A stretch of 64,000 bases of DNA from Haematococcus lacustris (GCA_030144725.1 JASKMD010000019.1:5054985-5118984), one strand, 5' to 3'; positions 25,900 through 38,188 are shown, numbered from the stretch's first letter. Notes: generated by a model not told the origin, from the letters alone. Numbers and translations: made by a program.

Positions 25900-27303
25900 T
25901 TCCGGACCAGTTAGGTCTCCCGGTTACACATGGCACGTTTTTGGGTAACTTGAAGAAGACGAAAAAGGGAAACATGTCCCAAGTGAGCCCCGTCTGTTCC
26001 GCGTAGCCCAGCCAGCCGTCGCACAGTGGAAGCGGGCTCACAGCGGCGCTTCCGGTGCTGGCCAGGCAGGTGAGCCAGTCTGCTTGGGCGCACGTCAACG
26101 TTATGCACATTGCGTAGCTGTTAGCTCTGCGCACGCCAAGCTGGGCCACTTAGTGCAATCGCCGCACAGCCAAGCAGCGGTTGCGGCAGGCGGTTACAAA
26201 TGGCTTGCACGCTGCAGGTGCAATGTCCGAAAGCGCTAGCTCCGTTATTAGAGGCCGAACCACTGTCAGCGGGGCGCCAGTTTGCCCAGGAATAGACACG
26301 CCAGCACCCAGGACTGGACGGAGACGTAGTGACCAGTCTCCACCGCGCGCGAGAACCCCGACGCAGCGTACCACTAAGCAGAAGGCAGACGAGCAACAGC
26401 CTGACCACTGACATTGCAGGGACATGGACAGGCTGTAGTGCATGAGCAACAGAAGCAGCAGCACGCTGTAGTGCATGGGCAGCAGTGCATGGGCAGCAGC
26501 AGCAACAGCAGCAGCAGGCTGTAGGTGTGTGGCAGTGCAGGCTGCAAGTGTTCTGCAGTGCATGAGCAGCAACAGCAGCAGGCACCACAGCCTGCTATTG
26601 CTGCTGCTCGTGCACTACAGCCTGCTGCTGTTGCTGCTCATGCACTGCAGAACACTTGCAGCCTGCACTGCCACATACCTACAGCCTGCTGCTGCTGTTG
26701 CTGCTGCTGCCCATGCACTGCTGCTCGTGCACTACAGCGTGCTGCTGCTTCTGTTGCTCATGCACTACAGCCTGTCCATGTCCCTGCAATGTCAGTGGTC
26801 AGGCTGTTGCTCGTCTGCCTTCTCCTTAGTGGTACGCTGCGTCGGGGTTCTCGCGCGCGGTGGAGACTGGTCACTACGTCTCCGTCCAGTCCTGGGTGCT
26901 GGCGTGTCTATTCCTGGGCAAACTGGCGCCCCGCTGACAGTGGTTCGGCCTCTAATAACGGAGCTAGCGCTTTCGGACATTGCACCTGCAGCGTGCAAGC
27001 CATTTGTAACCGCCTGCCGCAACCGCTGCTTGGCTGTGCGGCGATTGCACTAAGTGGCCCAGCTTGGCGTGCGCAGAGCTAACAGCTACGCAATGTGCAT
27101 AACGTTGACGTGCGCCCAAGCAGACTGGCTCACCTGCCTGGCCAGCACCGGAAGCGCCGCTGTGAGCCCGCTTCCACTGTGCGATGGCTGGCTGGGCTAC
27201 GCGGAACAGACGGGGCTCACTTGGGACATGTTTCCCTTTTTCGTCTTCTTCAAGTTACCCAAAAACGTGCCATGTGTAACCGGGAGACCTAACTGTTCCG
27301 GAC
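25900..27303. mobile_element. Snapback hAT-like element, near-perfect palindrome
   Basis: The element (25908-27295, 1388 bp) begins CAGTTAGGTCTCCCGG and ends with its reverse complement. The two 676-bp arms (25908-26583 and 26620-27295) pair almost perfectly around a 36-bp spacer. I see only about four mismatches by eye. It is flanked by the 8-bp direct repeat TTCCGGAC (25900-25907 and 27296-27303), which fits the hAT target duplication pattern (T at position 2, A at 7). The inner arms are CAG/CTG-rich. The long ORFs in the two arms are mirror images of each other and none resembles a transposase, so the element is non-autonomous. Confidence 0.85.
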
Positions 27304-27883
27304 TTACCCCGTATCGCTTACGGACATACTTACTTACGGGTTACCAGCCGGATATCAGTAACTTACCCCGTATAGTCACAGCCCTGCCTGGGCCGTTTTA
27401 GGCGGTTTAAAAAGGCGAGGTCGAGGCCCTGGCGCGGGGCAGCTCGAGACCGAAGCCAGCGGACACGGAGCGTAGCGACAGGCATCGCGTCGGGTGTTGG
27501 CCGGACATTCCATTTGTGCACAACCAGCTCACTACGCTAGGTAGATGGGGCCTCAGCGATGTGGCTCACCGTGCCAAGGCGACCCGTCTCGCCGATGTGA
27601 TTTGTTCGCGGGCACATGTGGCAGTACGCGAGCAGAGAATCCAATGGCTAGCGCTGATGGTCAGATTACGCGGACTTAACCGCCAATGCCAATGTGATTA
27701 ACGCTATCGAGAACAGTGCAGTTTTGAGAGAGTACTTGCATGAAGATTACCAACCCCATGTTGGGGCAGCCAGACGGTACAGGCAATTCAGCAACCAGGC
27801 CGTGACAGGGGCCAAGTATACAACTTCTCGCATCCAATGTATTGAGGAGCTGTGGCAAAGTGTGAGTCAGTTGTTGTTGCTCC
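27304..27883 (+). other. Probable old element remnant
   Basis: Between the two hAT-like elements. The reading around 27694-27883 includes LHEDYQPHVGAARRYRQFS, and its DNA shares about 30 bases (TTGCATGAAGATTACCAACC and ten more) with 54034-54063. That marks it as part of a dispersed repeat. No domain is recognised. Confidence 0.4.
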
Positions 27884-29253
27884 AGCACAAGTAGGGCGTT
27901 CCCGGCCAGGTATTATTAATACCCAGGTATTAATACCCTGAGGAATTTGAACGAGGTATTAATACCTCACCGGCCCACCGGCGGCACCCATCAGCGCCAC
28001 CAGCGCTATGGCTAACCCTGTTATTCCTACACCCGACACCCAAGACCCACATCCTCCAGCCGAAGCCGAAGGCTGGACACAAAAGTACAAGAATAACACG
28101 GTCTCCGTGCTTGACTACAACCAGCTCAAGCAGAGCAATGCCTTGCGCGACACTTACCGGCTAAAGCTTGATGTAACAATGTGGTCGTCCTGCTCGTATG
28201 CCTCCTGTGCGGCGCGAATTTGGCGTGCTGCAACCTGAGCCACGCGCAGTCTCAGCACGACAAGCATTGCAAGCAGCGCCCAGCCGCCGAGCAACCACCA
28301 CCACTTCCCAATCCAACAGGTCATTATCTCGCATCTCTTCCTTCTGTATGTGTATCAGTCAACCTTACAAGCTGCTCTTTGTATCTGCTCTATCTGACAC
28401 TCATGTAGCACATGGTTATAAGACATGGTTGTCTTGCCTTCCTCATAGGCAAGCAGGTACATCCAGATGACCAACAACTCTCTGACAAGTATGTGGCGTT
28501 GTTCGTGGCCACCACGGGGACACCACATGCCGCCCTCAAGAACAAGTTCCTAAAGAAGCCCCCCCGTGCCCTGACCCTCCCCTCCCAGCCCTGCCCTGAC
28601 CTGCCCCCCCCTGCCCTGACCTGCCCTGACCTGCCCTGACCTGCCCTGACGTGCCCTGCCCTGCCCCTCCCCTCCCCTCCCAACCCTGACCTGCCCCCCC
28701 CAGCCCAGCCCTGCCCCTCCCCTCCCAGCCCTGACCTCACCTGCCCTGCCCCTCCTCGCTTGATGCGTGATTGTTTAGGTGACTGGTGGCCGTCCAGAGC
28801 TGTTGCTTGGCGTCATAATGGACAGCCCCTCTGTGTAAACCTTAAATCGAAAAATAATTGGGCTGAGTAAATGGACAATTTTCAGTACTGACTGGACAGT
28901 TTTTAGTAATGACTGGACAGTTTTTAGTATTGATTGAACAGTTTTCAGTACTGACTGGATAGTTTTCAGTACTGACTGGTCAGTTTTTAGTACTGACTAG
29001 ACACTGTCAATACTGAATGGACATTATTCAGCACTGACTGGACCATATTCAGTACTGACTCATCAATTTTCAGTACTGACTGGAACATGGTCCAGTCCGA
29101 AGGTGAGCATACCACAACCCTGACAGGACTCGATCTAGGGACCTCTCGCACAAGTGCCACTTCCAGGTATTAATACCTCTAGTACCGGTATTAATACCCG
29201 TAGTACCCAAAACATCAGGCAGGTATTAATACCCGGCACGCCCTAAGCACAAG
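27884..29253. mobile_element. hAT-like non-autonomous element with 8-bp TSD
   Basis: The element is 27892-29245 (1354 bp), flanked by the 8-bp duplication AGCACAAG (27884-27891 and 29246-29253). The ends are inverted: TAGGGCGTTCC on the left, and GGCACGCCCTA (reading TAGGGCGTGCC inverted) on the right. The palindrome GGTATTAATACC occurs near both ends (27926, 27955, 29166, 29187, 29222, plus an imperfect copy at 27910), a pattern typical of subterminal transposase-binding sites. The right interior holds an AT-rich tandem array of about 22 bp (TTTTCAGTACTGACTGGACA) at 28870-29085. The short ORFs inside have no recognised domain. Confidence 0.85.
28870..29085 (+). repeat. 22-bp AT-rich tandem array
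   Basis: About nine diverged copies of a unit like CAGTACTGACTGGACAGTTT inside the hAT-like element. It is the most AT-rich stretch of the window. Confidence 0.85.
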
Positions 29254-30566
29254 TAGGAGAGTACTCAAGTGCGGATACGAATGGGCCATGCTAGGGTTGT
29301 TAAGATGTGGCACGGGTTTGCGCAGGTACGTATATAACTGTATGAACGTAGCGTGATCCGACCAAGCCTTGCTTGTGTAGTTGTACCTATTGCGCGAAGC
29401 GACGCTTTGGCAGTGAGAGCGGCTCGTCGGCTATCCAAGGCTCCACAGCAAAGTAAAGGAGCCGCGTCGCCTGCCCACGGCACGCGCAGCCTCACCAGGC
29501 GGAAGGTAGTAGTTTGTGTCAAGGTAATGACCGGCCGTGAGTGAATGGCCGCGAGAAGGTGTACTTTATGCGACCAATCTTGTTACATCTAGAGACCGGA
29601 TGTGGTCCATGGCGCCATTCTCACATGTCGCTGGCCCACGCAGTGTTGGTTCGTGTTCAAACATCTCACTGGGTTGCGGCGGGATTTCTATTCACGACAG
29701 GAGAACTATAGCCTCGAGAAGTGAAGCCCGGCTCTTCATCCTCGCGACGCCTCGCGTGGGTAGGCAGCATGGGCCGATGCAAAGCGCGGCATGAGCTCCT
29801 CTGCAGGGCATGCAGGCCAACAGACTCGCGACACAAGCGACTCACCCATCACCCATTGCAGAGGTGAGAGGAGTTGCAAGCATTGCTCTAATACTTAGCT
29901 ACTACTGGCGTTGCTGCTCACGCACCAGCTTGAGCCATGAAAAAGCCAAAGTAGGAGCGCCAGAAACACAGCCTGCATTCGCAGTGGCATTGCACTTAAC
30001 CCCAGCCATTTAGCCTGTTTCAATCCATCTCGATCCTGTTCCCATCCTTCACTTCCCCTCCTCAACCCCTCCCCTTCCTTCACCTCCCACCACCCTCCCC
30101 TTCCTTCACCCCTCAGCCTACAGCATAAGTGGCCCCCGTCAGTCGCCTGGGTTGGTTGGGCTGGCCAGGGCCAGGGCTCAGGGTTGACCAGGTTTGACCA
30201 GGTTTGACCAGGTTTGACCAGGGTGGGCCGACTTGACCAGGGTCAGGGTGGATCTGGCTAGGGCATATGTTGTGCTGTTGATGGCCAACCGCAACCACCA
30301 CTGGGTATCACCTTTTCAAGCTCAAGGCTGAGCAGGTTTGTGATGCCTTCACCTCAGTGGCCTATCACACTTCCATGCTCCTTCAAGCCTACTGCTGGCC
30401 TGGGTGGCGGTGGAGGCCAGGGTGAGTAGGGTGTGCGGGATCTAGCCAAGTCAGCCACCCCAGCATGCGTAGCAGTTGATCCCTCAGCCCATGGCCAAAG
30501 CCACCACTGGCCAGCACAACAGCGTGCTGGCACCTCATTAGTCACAAGAACAGCAGCAGCACCCAC
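29254..30566. other. Region with no recognised gene
   Basis: Only short, uninformative ORFs are present. A small 11-bp tandem (GGTTTGACCAG, three copies) lies at about 30185-30222. The right end may be intronic or 3' UTR of the minus-strand exon chain that ends at 30567. Confidence 0.35.
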
Positions 30567-31490
30567 CTGAGCAGCGGGTCATAGCCAGGGCTTCCCTCCA
30601 CGAAGCGGGCATCACGTGAAGCAGCGTCCAGGGTGGCCTGCTTGGCAGCAGCCTGCAACGGCGCTGAGCTCACCTGCACTTCCATGAGCAATCCCACAGC
30701 GCAACACACACACAGGGCAAGAGCAGCAAAGCAGCACACTGTCATGTTGTGAGCGGCCAAGGACTAACTGCCAACCACCATGGATGTAGTAGCTGGAGCA
30801 GCATGGGATGCTAGGCTTCCAGCCTGCCAGGCACAGGTCTTGGCCAGCAGGGGCACAGCAGCGGCTAGGGGCTGGGGCATGGCACCCACCACGTAGCCAG
30901 TCAGGGGCTCATGCTTGAGCCAGGAACCCCACTCAAGGAAGCCAGGGTCCTGGGCGGCAGCGAAAGACAAGCAGTGTCGCACAGCTAGACACAAGACTGA
31001 CCAGAGCAGAGGTGAGGGCGAGGGCAGGAGTGCATGTGTGCCATTCTGCATCATCCCCTGTAGCCTAGCCCCATTTCCTGTTCCTTGCTGCCCCACCGTT
31101 TGCTGCTGCTGCTGCTGCTGCTGCTGGCCTTGACCTATGTGGCACACCAACCCACGGCCAGTGCTGTTGCCCTATCTTGCCCCACCTTGTCTGCCAGAGC
31201 TTCGACCAGTGCTTCCTCGCACTCCAACCACATCAATTGCTCCACCTGCACCGGAAGCACGTTCGTCTGCTTATTGCCTCTGCTGACATGTTGCACAACC
31301 ATCACTTGTAGGAAACTGCATCGCATTCATTGTTGCTGACCTCCACAAGGCTCAATGAGTACCCCTTTTCTGGCCATATCCCTCCTGTTGCATTCGCAAT
31401 GCCCTGCTGCTGTCCAACCACACCTGCTTTCTTTACAGATGTGGCGGTCAGCAAACAAGGAGTAAGCAGCCCTCTAAGCACAATCTCAGC
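30567..31490 (-). CDS. Four in-phase exons of an unidentified gene
   Basis: Four minus-strand exons with GT donors and compatible phases: 31490-31424 (AEIVLRGLLTPCLLTATSVK), 31304-31186 (VMVVQHVSRGNKQTN, then LMWLECEEALVEALADK), 30949-30890 (DPGFLEWGSWLKHEPLTGY) and 30652-30567 (AAAKQATLDAASRDARFVEG, ending SPGYDPLLR). The composition is that of a folded, mostly helical protein. I do not recognise the family. The 5' and 3' ends were not found, and the set could be the C-terminal part of the AP2 gene upstream or a separate gene. The acceptor at 31304 is AAG rather than CAG. Confidence 0.5.
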
Positions 31491-31679
31491 CTGCTCAAGT
31501 GGTGGGGTGCACAATGTAGGCATGCACAGTAGCAACAGCAATGCAGGCGACCATACAGCTCAGCACGGGGGGCATCTCAAGGGATGATTCCTTGCGCGGT
31601 GGCATGCTGGGACAGCTAAGCCGCCCATCAGGTGTGTGGGTCTCTGTTCTTGTGGTGGTCCTTGAATCCACAAGGCGGG

Positions 31680-31722
31680 GTTGGGGTTAGCGGTAGGGTT
31701 AGTCTTAGGGTTAGGGTTAGGT
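31680..31722 (+). repeat. Short telomere-like tract
   Basis: GGTTAG/GGGTTA hexamers with errors, about seven units, in non-coding sequence. It may be an interstitial telomere-like repeat or simply one of the GGGTCA-type satellites seen elsewhere. Confidence 0.5.
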
Positions 31723-33779
31723 CCAGCACTGATTGATGGCATTGTAGGTTCCCATCGCTGGAGAGTGCAAGGAGCCTTCACATGAGCTCCTTGCATGTGC
31801 CAGAAGCAGCAAGGCATCCGCACCAGCATTTACACCAGGTGCAGGTACCAACCCCAAGCCTTCCCATCGTCACCCTCTCCACTCGCTCAAGGTCACAAAG
31901 CAAGGTCATGACGACACCCCAGCCCGCAACAGCATGCACCATTGAGAAGGCTATCAGGGGCAACTAATACGGAGGGGAGCGGAGGGGCATAATATGGGCT
32001 GTTGTGCTTGCCTTCCCTCAGCACAGACCAAACAAAGGGTGGGCGATGCTGCTGCCCAAGACGCGCTCAGCAGGCCTTGCAGTGGGGGCATGTGCTGTCT
32101 TGCCTGCTGGCCAGGTTGTGGTATTGAACATGAGCCGAAAAGCCACCTTGACAAGATCTGAAAGATTTCATGCCCTCTTCCTTCTGCAGCTGGTGCTGGG
32201 ATATGGTCAGGGTCGGCAGCTGGTTCTGGTGCAGGGCGCGGATGCCTGAGGTGACGTGACTGTGGTATGCTGGAGGGGCCCAGCTGAGTAGAGTGGGCTA
32301 CCACGTGTTGGATGTCTGCGCACACTCACCCTGGCAGGGACTGGAGACTGCAATGTCCCCCTCAAGCCTCTTCCCCTACGTTGACCCAGCCTCTGTCACG
32401 GCCAGCTGCCGGGTGCTGGGCTGTAAGTGAACGCAAGCCTCTTCCCTTGGGTTGACCCCGCCTCTGTCACTGCCAGCTGCCGGGTGCTGGGCTATGACAG
32501 AAGGTACTGCAGTTGGGAGGTGCTGTGCAGACAGAGCTGTGCTCATAGCTACCCCACCCCTGCCCCTGCCCCTGGACCTTCTACGTCCCCCTCCTTGGGA
32601 TGGGGCCGCTGGGTGTTGAAGTGCTGTGGGTTGCTCAGCTGTTGCTGCGATGTGCGCCGCTGTCAGGGGCTGCCTTTCTACAAAACCCCTAACATGTGAT
32701 GAGGGGGGGGCTGCTGCAAGGGGCAGTGGAGTGGGCAGCTGGAAGCTGTGGTGCAGCAGTGGGTGCTTCACCCACGGCAGCTGACAGTAGTGCACTGTGA
32801 AGCCATATCTAGTGTAGTGACAGTGTGGAGAATTCAGCAGGCATGAGGCACAACAACGCCCTTCGCAAAGGGCAGTAGAATTCAGAGCACTGTCCCCTGG
32901 GCCATAGAGCAGCGATGCAAAGCAGCTGGGGTGGAAGGGGAGGTGACAACGGCTGCTGTTGGCTGGTCCTCCGTTTGGCATGTGGCTAAGATTGGCGGCA
33001 CATTGCCCCTCATGTTAACTAAATAGGTGATAAACAGGTGATAAACAGGTGAGACCATTTAGGTACACGAGGCACAGAAGCTGCATGGGGGGCAATGGGT
33101 CATCAGGATGAACAGCACATGAAGGGGTGGGATGTACCACCCGCACCACACCACTGCGAGAGCCAGTTAAGGGCCCACACCAGAATGCCACGCAAAGGAG
33201 TTTGCTGTATGCTCTTTTGATAGATAATGGTGGGCTATGTGGCAGTAATGTCGCCATTGTGTCATTGTCCTTCCGTGCCCACTCACCGCCTCATTGTCTA
33301 TGGTGCTGCTTATCTCATCCATGAGGGCGGCCTCCACCCTGCATCCACACATTGGTGCCACATGATGGCAAAGAGTAAGGGGTGAGGAGGTGCTAGACAC
33401 TCAATGTTCTAAGAGTAGGCATGTCCCATGCTATGGTTAATGAGCATTGACTTCATGCTCCCCCTGATGGCGACACGCCCAGGTTGGCGCGTTGGCCCCA
33501 CTAACTCCCTACCTGTGCCACAGCGCTGGTCCAAATTCCGCGATGTTGCTCCATGGGGCTGTGCCAGCAGTGGGCAGTCCACAGCTGCCCTGGTCTCCTG
33601 CTCCTCCCACCCTCCTCACTGCACCCTCACCCACTGGCGCGCCCTCACACCCCTGGCCTGCATGAGCATGGCCTGATGATTGGGCCAGTATACCACAGCC
33701 TCCTGCTGAGGCCCCCGGGGCAGCACTGTCGGCACTGCATGACATGGCGCTTGTTTGATTTTTCCTGCCTCTTATGTAC
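31723..33779. other. Possible introns, exons not resolved
   Basis: On the minus strand around 32200-32040 a reading includes KEEGMKSFRSCQGGFSAHVQ and DSTCPHCKAC, which could be one or two exons, but I could not fix their borders. A short direct repeat (CTCTTCCC..TTGACCC..CCTCTGTCAC) appears at about 32370 and 32440. Nothing else is recognised. Confidence 0.3.
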
Positions 33780-36700
33780 AGATTGGTGAATGGGTCACAA
33801 GCTGGAGCTGCTGTTGCTGCTGCTGCTGCCCCCTCAACCACTATGGCCTCCTCTCCTACTGCTCCAGGTCCTTTGCCAAGCAAGGCATGCTGAGGGGCTG
33901 GGGCAGGAGGTAGCAGGCTGGGAGGGAGGGGTGCTCCTGGGTGGCCTGTGATCAACATGCAGTGAATTGCAGGTGACACCAGCAGTGCTAAGGCAGCAAC
34001 GCCACCAGCAGTGCAACGGCAGCAATGCCAAGGACCATGTCTGTCACTGTGGCGTGCAGACTCAAACTCAGACGCAGACACTGGTGATGCCATTGCATGG
34101 GACTGTGGCTGCTGAAGGCACACACCTGGGTCCCTGGTGATGGGCGACCAACTCCATGGTGGGAGGTCAGCACCCACAGAATGGGTCTGGCACTGCTGTG
34201 CAGCCATGGTGTGCGCCACCTGCTGCGTGAGGGCTGCAACAGCCTGGGAACACGCACAGCACAGTGCAGTGCAGCATGATAGTAGCAGCAGCACATTACC
34301 TGTCATGGCTTGTCACATCTCACATACTTCCATACTTCTCACCTTTGCCTTACCTCAGGTGACTCCAATCACGCTGACCCCACATAGGCCTTTCCCAAAA
34401 ACCACCCCTCCACCTCCACCTCCCCTCCCTGCCCTACCTGCCTGGCCTTGCCTTGCCCTGCACCCTATTCCTGTAGTCCTATTCCTGCACCTCCCCCTGC
34501 ACCGGACACCCCTCAAACATCATGTCTTATAGTCCTGCACCTCTCATCCCGCACCAAGCACCCCTCAAACATCATCATATCCACCCTAGCACCTTGCGCT
34601 CGCCCTGTGCCCTGACCTACCCTCTTGGCCGCATCACCTACACTGCTCTGCCAGCACGCACCTGATGTGAGTCAACCCTGGTGGTACAGGCAAGCGCAGA
34701 TGCACTGGAAGCACTGCAGCAAGGGGCATTGGCTGAGGGTGGGAAGAATGTGAGGACTTCTGGCCTGCTGTGTCTAGTGAAGAGTGGTTTGGGCCATGTA
34801 GGTGGATGACTGGGAAAGCCTGACAACCTACTGCATGCCTCGCTGATGGTCAGAGAATTGTATAGTGGCTAACAGAGACGGTACAGGCCAAAGGCAGTAC
34901 AGCTAGAGCAGTACAGGCCGGATCTCTCACACACCTACAGGGGAGGGAGGATGGGGTACACAGGCCTCACCTGGGAGGGAGGATGGTGGCCAGCAGCTGT
35001 TCACAGGCATCCACCTCCGCCTGCACATCTGCCGCTGCTGCCTCCTGCTCCTGGCCAGCCTGCACTCTGGGCGCTGCCTGCTGCAGGGTGCAGCCATGGT
35101 GGCAGCTCAGTGGGGCTGAGATTAGTGAAGTGGTACACAGCCAAACAAAGGCCTGCTGTTAACGAGGCTGGCTGGATCTGGCGGTGCAATGGCTGTCTAT
35201 CACGAGCCATACCTGGACCTCCAGTCTCTGCCGCTTATGCAGCAGTGACCCCATGTAGTGCTCTGAGGACAGGCATGACAACAGCAGGGGGCGTCAAATG
35301 CCAGAGTTTCAGCAACCAAGCTGGGTATTCACTGAGTTTGCTGGCCATGACAACCAGCTCAACCTCACCATGATGCTCATCATCAGTGCACAGCGTGATG
35401 GACTGAGAGTCTGGCTCTGCACCAGGCAGCAGTGGTGGCATGAGCCATGGTCAGCGTCTGTGCCACATACTTGTGACGAGCAACAGCCTGCCCTTGCCTG
35501 TGGCCACAGGTCCGTGGTACATCAGCTCAGCCACAGTGATGCTTTCTAGATCCTGCATTAGCATGGGCAGCCAGTTAGGCGGCTTCTGCCAAGCTGCCAC
35601 GCTGCCAAGCTGTGTCCTGCAAGTGGCACTGACTCCACTCCCTGCTGAGTCATCCTGCTGAGCTCACTCGCCTGCCAGGCTGCCATGTTGCGCCCAGCAC
35701 CCTCCAGGAGCCTGGCTAGGGGACAATGTCCTGGTGACCCTGTCAAGGCGTCAGCCTGAATCAGGTCAGGGCACTCCGTCTGGCTGCTGGCCTGCCCCGG
35801 GCAGTACTCATCATCATCACTGCTGCTGGCCAGGGACCAACAGTCGTCATCATAATTATCATCGCTGAGGTCTGTAGCAGAGCTGGGTTCAACAGCCAGC
35901 TCACAGCCAGCAGGGCTCACCCCACCCAAGGCTGCCCTGCAAGCAGAACATTGACAGCACTAGGGATCAGGACCCAGAAGGAGAGGGAGAGGGAAGATCT
36001 ACAGCATGCGGGGAGCAGGGTCATGACCTGGCCTTGTATTGAATTGGTTAGGCTTGCTCTCAAAACTCGTGCAAGCAGGCATGACCCAGCTGGCACAATG
36101 CCTGCCCACTAACCCTGGTGGCCTCAGCAGGCGTTGACGGACATCATTGCCTGAGGCAGCCCTGGCCTGGCCATTGTCTCCCTCTATTGCTGCTGCCACC
36201 AGGGTGCAGTCAGGGTCGCCCTGCTCCACTTCACGCTTGAGCAATGGCCAGCTGGATCTGGGCTGTGGCTGTGGCTGAGCTGGGCCTTGCATCATCATGC
36301 TGGGTGGCTGCGGCTCACTTGCAAGCTCTGTCACCCCCACAGGCTGGCGTGCAACCTGTGCTGCAAGCAGGCCGTGCAAGCACAACAAGGCATGTCACAT
36401 GACAGGTGGCATGCATGACAATAATGAAGACTCTTGCATCAACCATACCTGGTCCTCTCCATGTTTGTACGTCATTACAGCACGGTGGTTGGGAGCAAGG
36501 GGTACTCCTGCTCTAGCCAGGTAGGCCTTGATCTTGGCTAGGTGGGCAGCAGGCAACGCAGGTGCATCATCTGCGTGTGCACAGGCGTCAGGGCAAAGGT
36601 GGCCTCACTGTGGGCCTGCAGCAGAGCCTGGCCAGGCAATGAGAGCAGCACATGATACTGACCTTTGGGCTTCCCTTCAGCAGTGACAAATCTCTGCAGG

Positions 36701-37469
36701 AAGTTTAGGCGGGGGACTCTGCAGCGGCAGCAGCAGGAGCGGCAGCAACACGCTGGCACAAATGGTCCTTGCAGATGCACACCTGTTACCTGTGACCTGT
36801 GTGGTGATGGGGGCTGCGGGCTGCCATACTCACATTGCTGTTCCACGCAAGTACCACATTGCGGTGTCCCAGGCAAGGGCAGCCTCCTGCTCATTCTCGA
36901 AACCATGGATTTCTATTACCACATTGTTGTATCTCAACTTACTTCGCCAGGCACCTTGGCGCCCTGTTGGACACACACCCCTGTACCGTGATACCCCTTT
37001 AACTGTGACTTTGACATTCTCTTTGTCCAGTGCACCTGAACTCAGAGGAGGCACATTGGGCATGGCTAGTGTCCGGCAGTATGTGAGCATGCTGCTCTCG
37101 CAAGCCCCGGCCGCGCACCCTGTCTGCGAAACTGCGCCTCCACTTCGTCCAGGCTGAGTACATCCAACTCGGCACGCTGTGCTGCGTCCAACGGAAAGTT
37201 GGTAGGGGCATCCGGGCCCCTGATTTTGTAGATGTACCTGCCATGTTTGCGACAGCGTAGCAAGCTGGGCGGGTGTCCGAGGTCGAGAAATGAACCTGGT
37301 GCGCGGGACACCTGTCGACGGCTCGCGCTGCCTCCTCTGGTGTAGAGTAGCGGTTTGTGTATAAACTACGGCTACCAATTGTAAGCCGGCTACCAATTGT
37401 AAGCCGACCGCGGAAAGGCTTGCTTTTCTTTTCATCAGAAATGACGCTGATGAAGCGACGATGGTCCAT
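33780..37469 (-). CDS. AP2-domain protein with long C-terminal region
   Basis: Plant-type AP2/ERF DNA-binding protein. Exons with matching phases: 37469-37312, 37264-37119, 37035-36834, 36718-36663, 36537-36449, 36355-36114, 35936-35739 (donor provisional), 35616-35471, 35416-35333, 35262-35213, 35080-34971, 34773-34662, 34243-34126 and 33945-33780. The first AP2 unit spans exons 1-2 (RRFISVISDEKKSKPFRGRL, SLYTNRYSTPEEAARAVD). The second is in exon 3 (VSRYRGVCPTGRQGAWRSKL, then ENEQEAALAWDTAMWYLRG). Later exons encode an acidic stretch (TDLSDDNYDDDCWS) and a helical region (AAPRVQAGQEQEAAAADVQA). If the exon at 35936 is terminal instead, the protein stops at 35558 with 423 residues. Exon 1 holds an in-frame 18-bp duplication (RLTIGS twice). 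The true start may lie upstream of 37469 and the 3' end is undetermined. Confidence 0.68.
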
Positions 37470-38188
37470 TAACGGTGACTTAACGCAGCGAAGGTTGACG
37501 CCACAAGCTCAACATGGATTCAAAACAGGTCACAGTACCCGGCTAAACACACCGGGCGAAACCGGCGCAGGGTACGTACCCAAGCAGCTGATCCAGGCCC
37601 TAGCACGGGTTCCCAGCATTAACAATGACTATACGATGGCATGCCCCCCGCGCCCCCGCCCCCGCCCCCGCCCCCGCCCCCGCCCCCGCCCCCGCCCCCG
37701 CCCCCGCCCCCGCCCCCGCCCCCGCCCCCGCCCCCGCCCCCGCCCCCGCCCCCGCCCCCGCCCCCGCCCCCGCCCCCGCCCCCGCCCCCGCCCCCGCCCC
37801 CGCCCCCGCCCCCGCCCCCGCCCCCGCCCCCGCCCCCGCCCCCGCCCCCGCCCCCGCCCCCGCCCCCGCCCCCGCCCCCGCCCCCGCCCCCGCCCCCGCC
37901 CCCGCCCCCGCCCCCGCCCCCGCCCCCGCCCCCGCCCCCGCCCCCGCCCCCGCCCCCGCCCCCGCCCCCGCCCCCGCCCCCGCCCCCGCCCCCGCCCCCG
38001 CCCCCGCCCCCGCCCCCGCCCCCGCCCCCGCCCCCGCCCCCGCCCCCGCCCCCGCCCCCGCCCCCGCCCCCGCCCCCGCCCCCGCCCCCGCCCCCGCCCC
38101 CGCCCCCGCCCCCGCCCCCGCCCCCGCCCCCGCCCCCGCCCCCGCCTCCGCTGCCAGCCAAGTGCGGGGAGTAACCAGGTCTGGGCTG
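37470..38188 (+). repeat. (CCCCCG)n hexamer satellite and flank
   Basis: From about 37648 to 38152, about 84 uninterrupted CCCCCG/GCCCCC units (some 500 bp) form the longest pure satellite of the window. It starts about 180 bases upstream of the AP2 gene's first Met. All three plus-strand frames stay open (PR, PA and poly-P) and the minus strand reads poly-G. None of these is a gene. Confidence 0.95.

Noticed and set aside
26150..27401. Paired ORFs with the same sequence on opposite strands as two genes
   Set aside because: They are the two arms of one palindromic transposon and show no known domain.
31680..31722. True telomere or chromosome end
   Set aside because: Only about seven imperfect units, with exons on both sides. 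At most an interstitial telomere-like tract.
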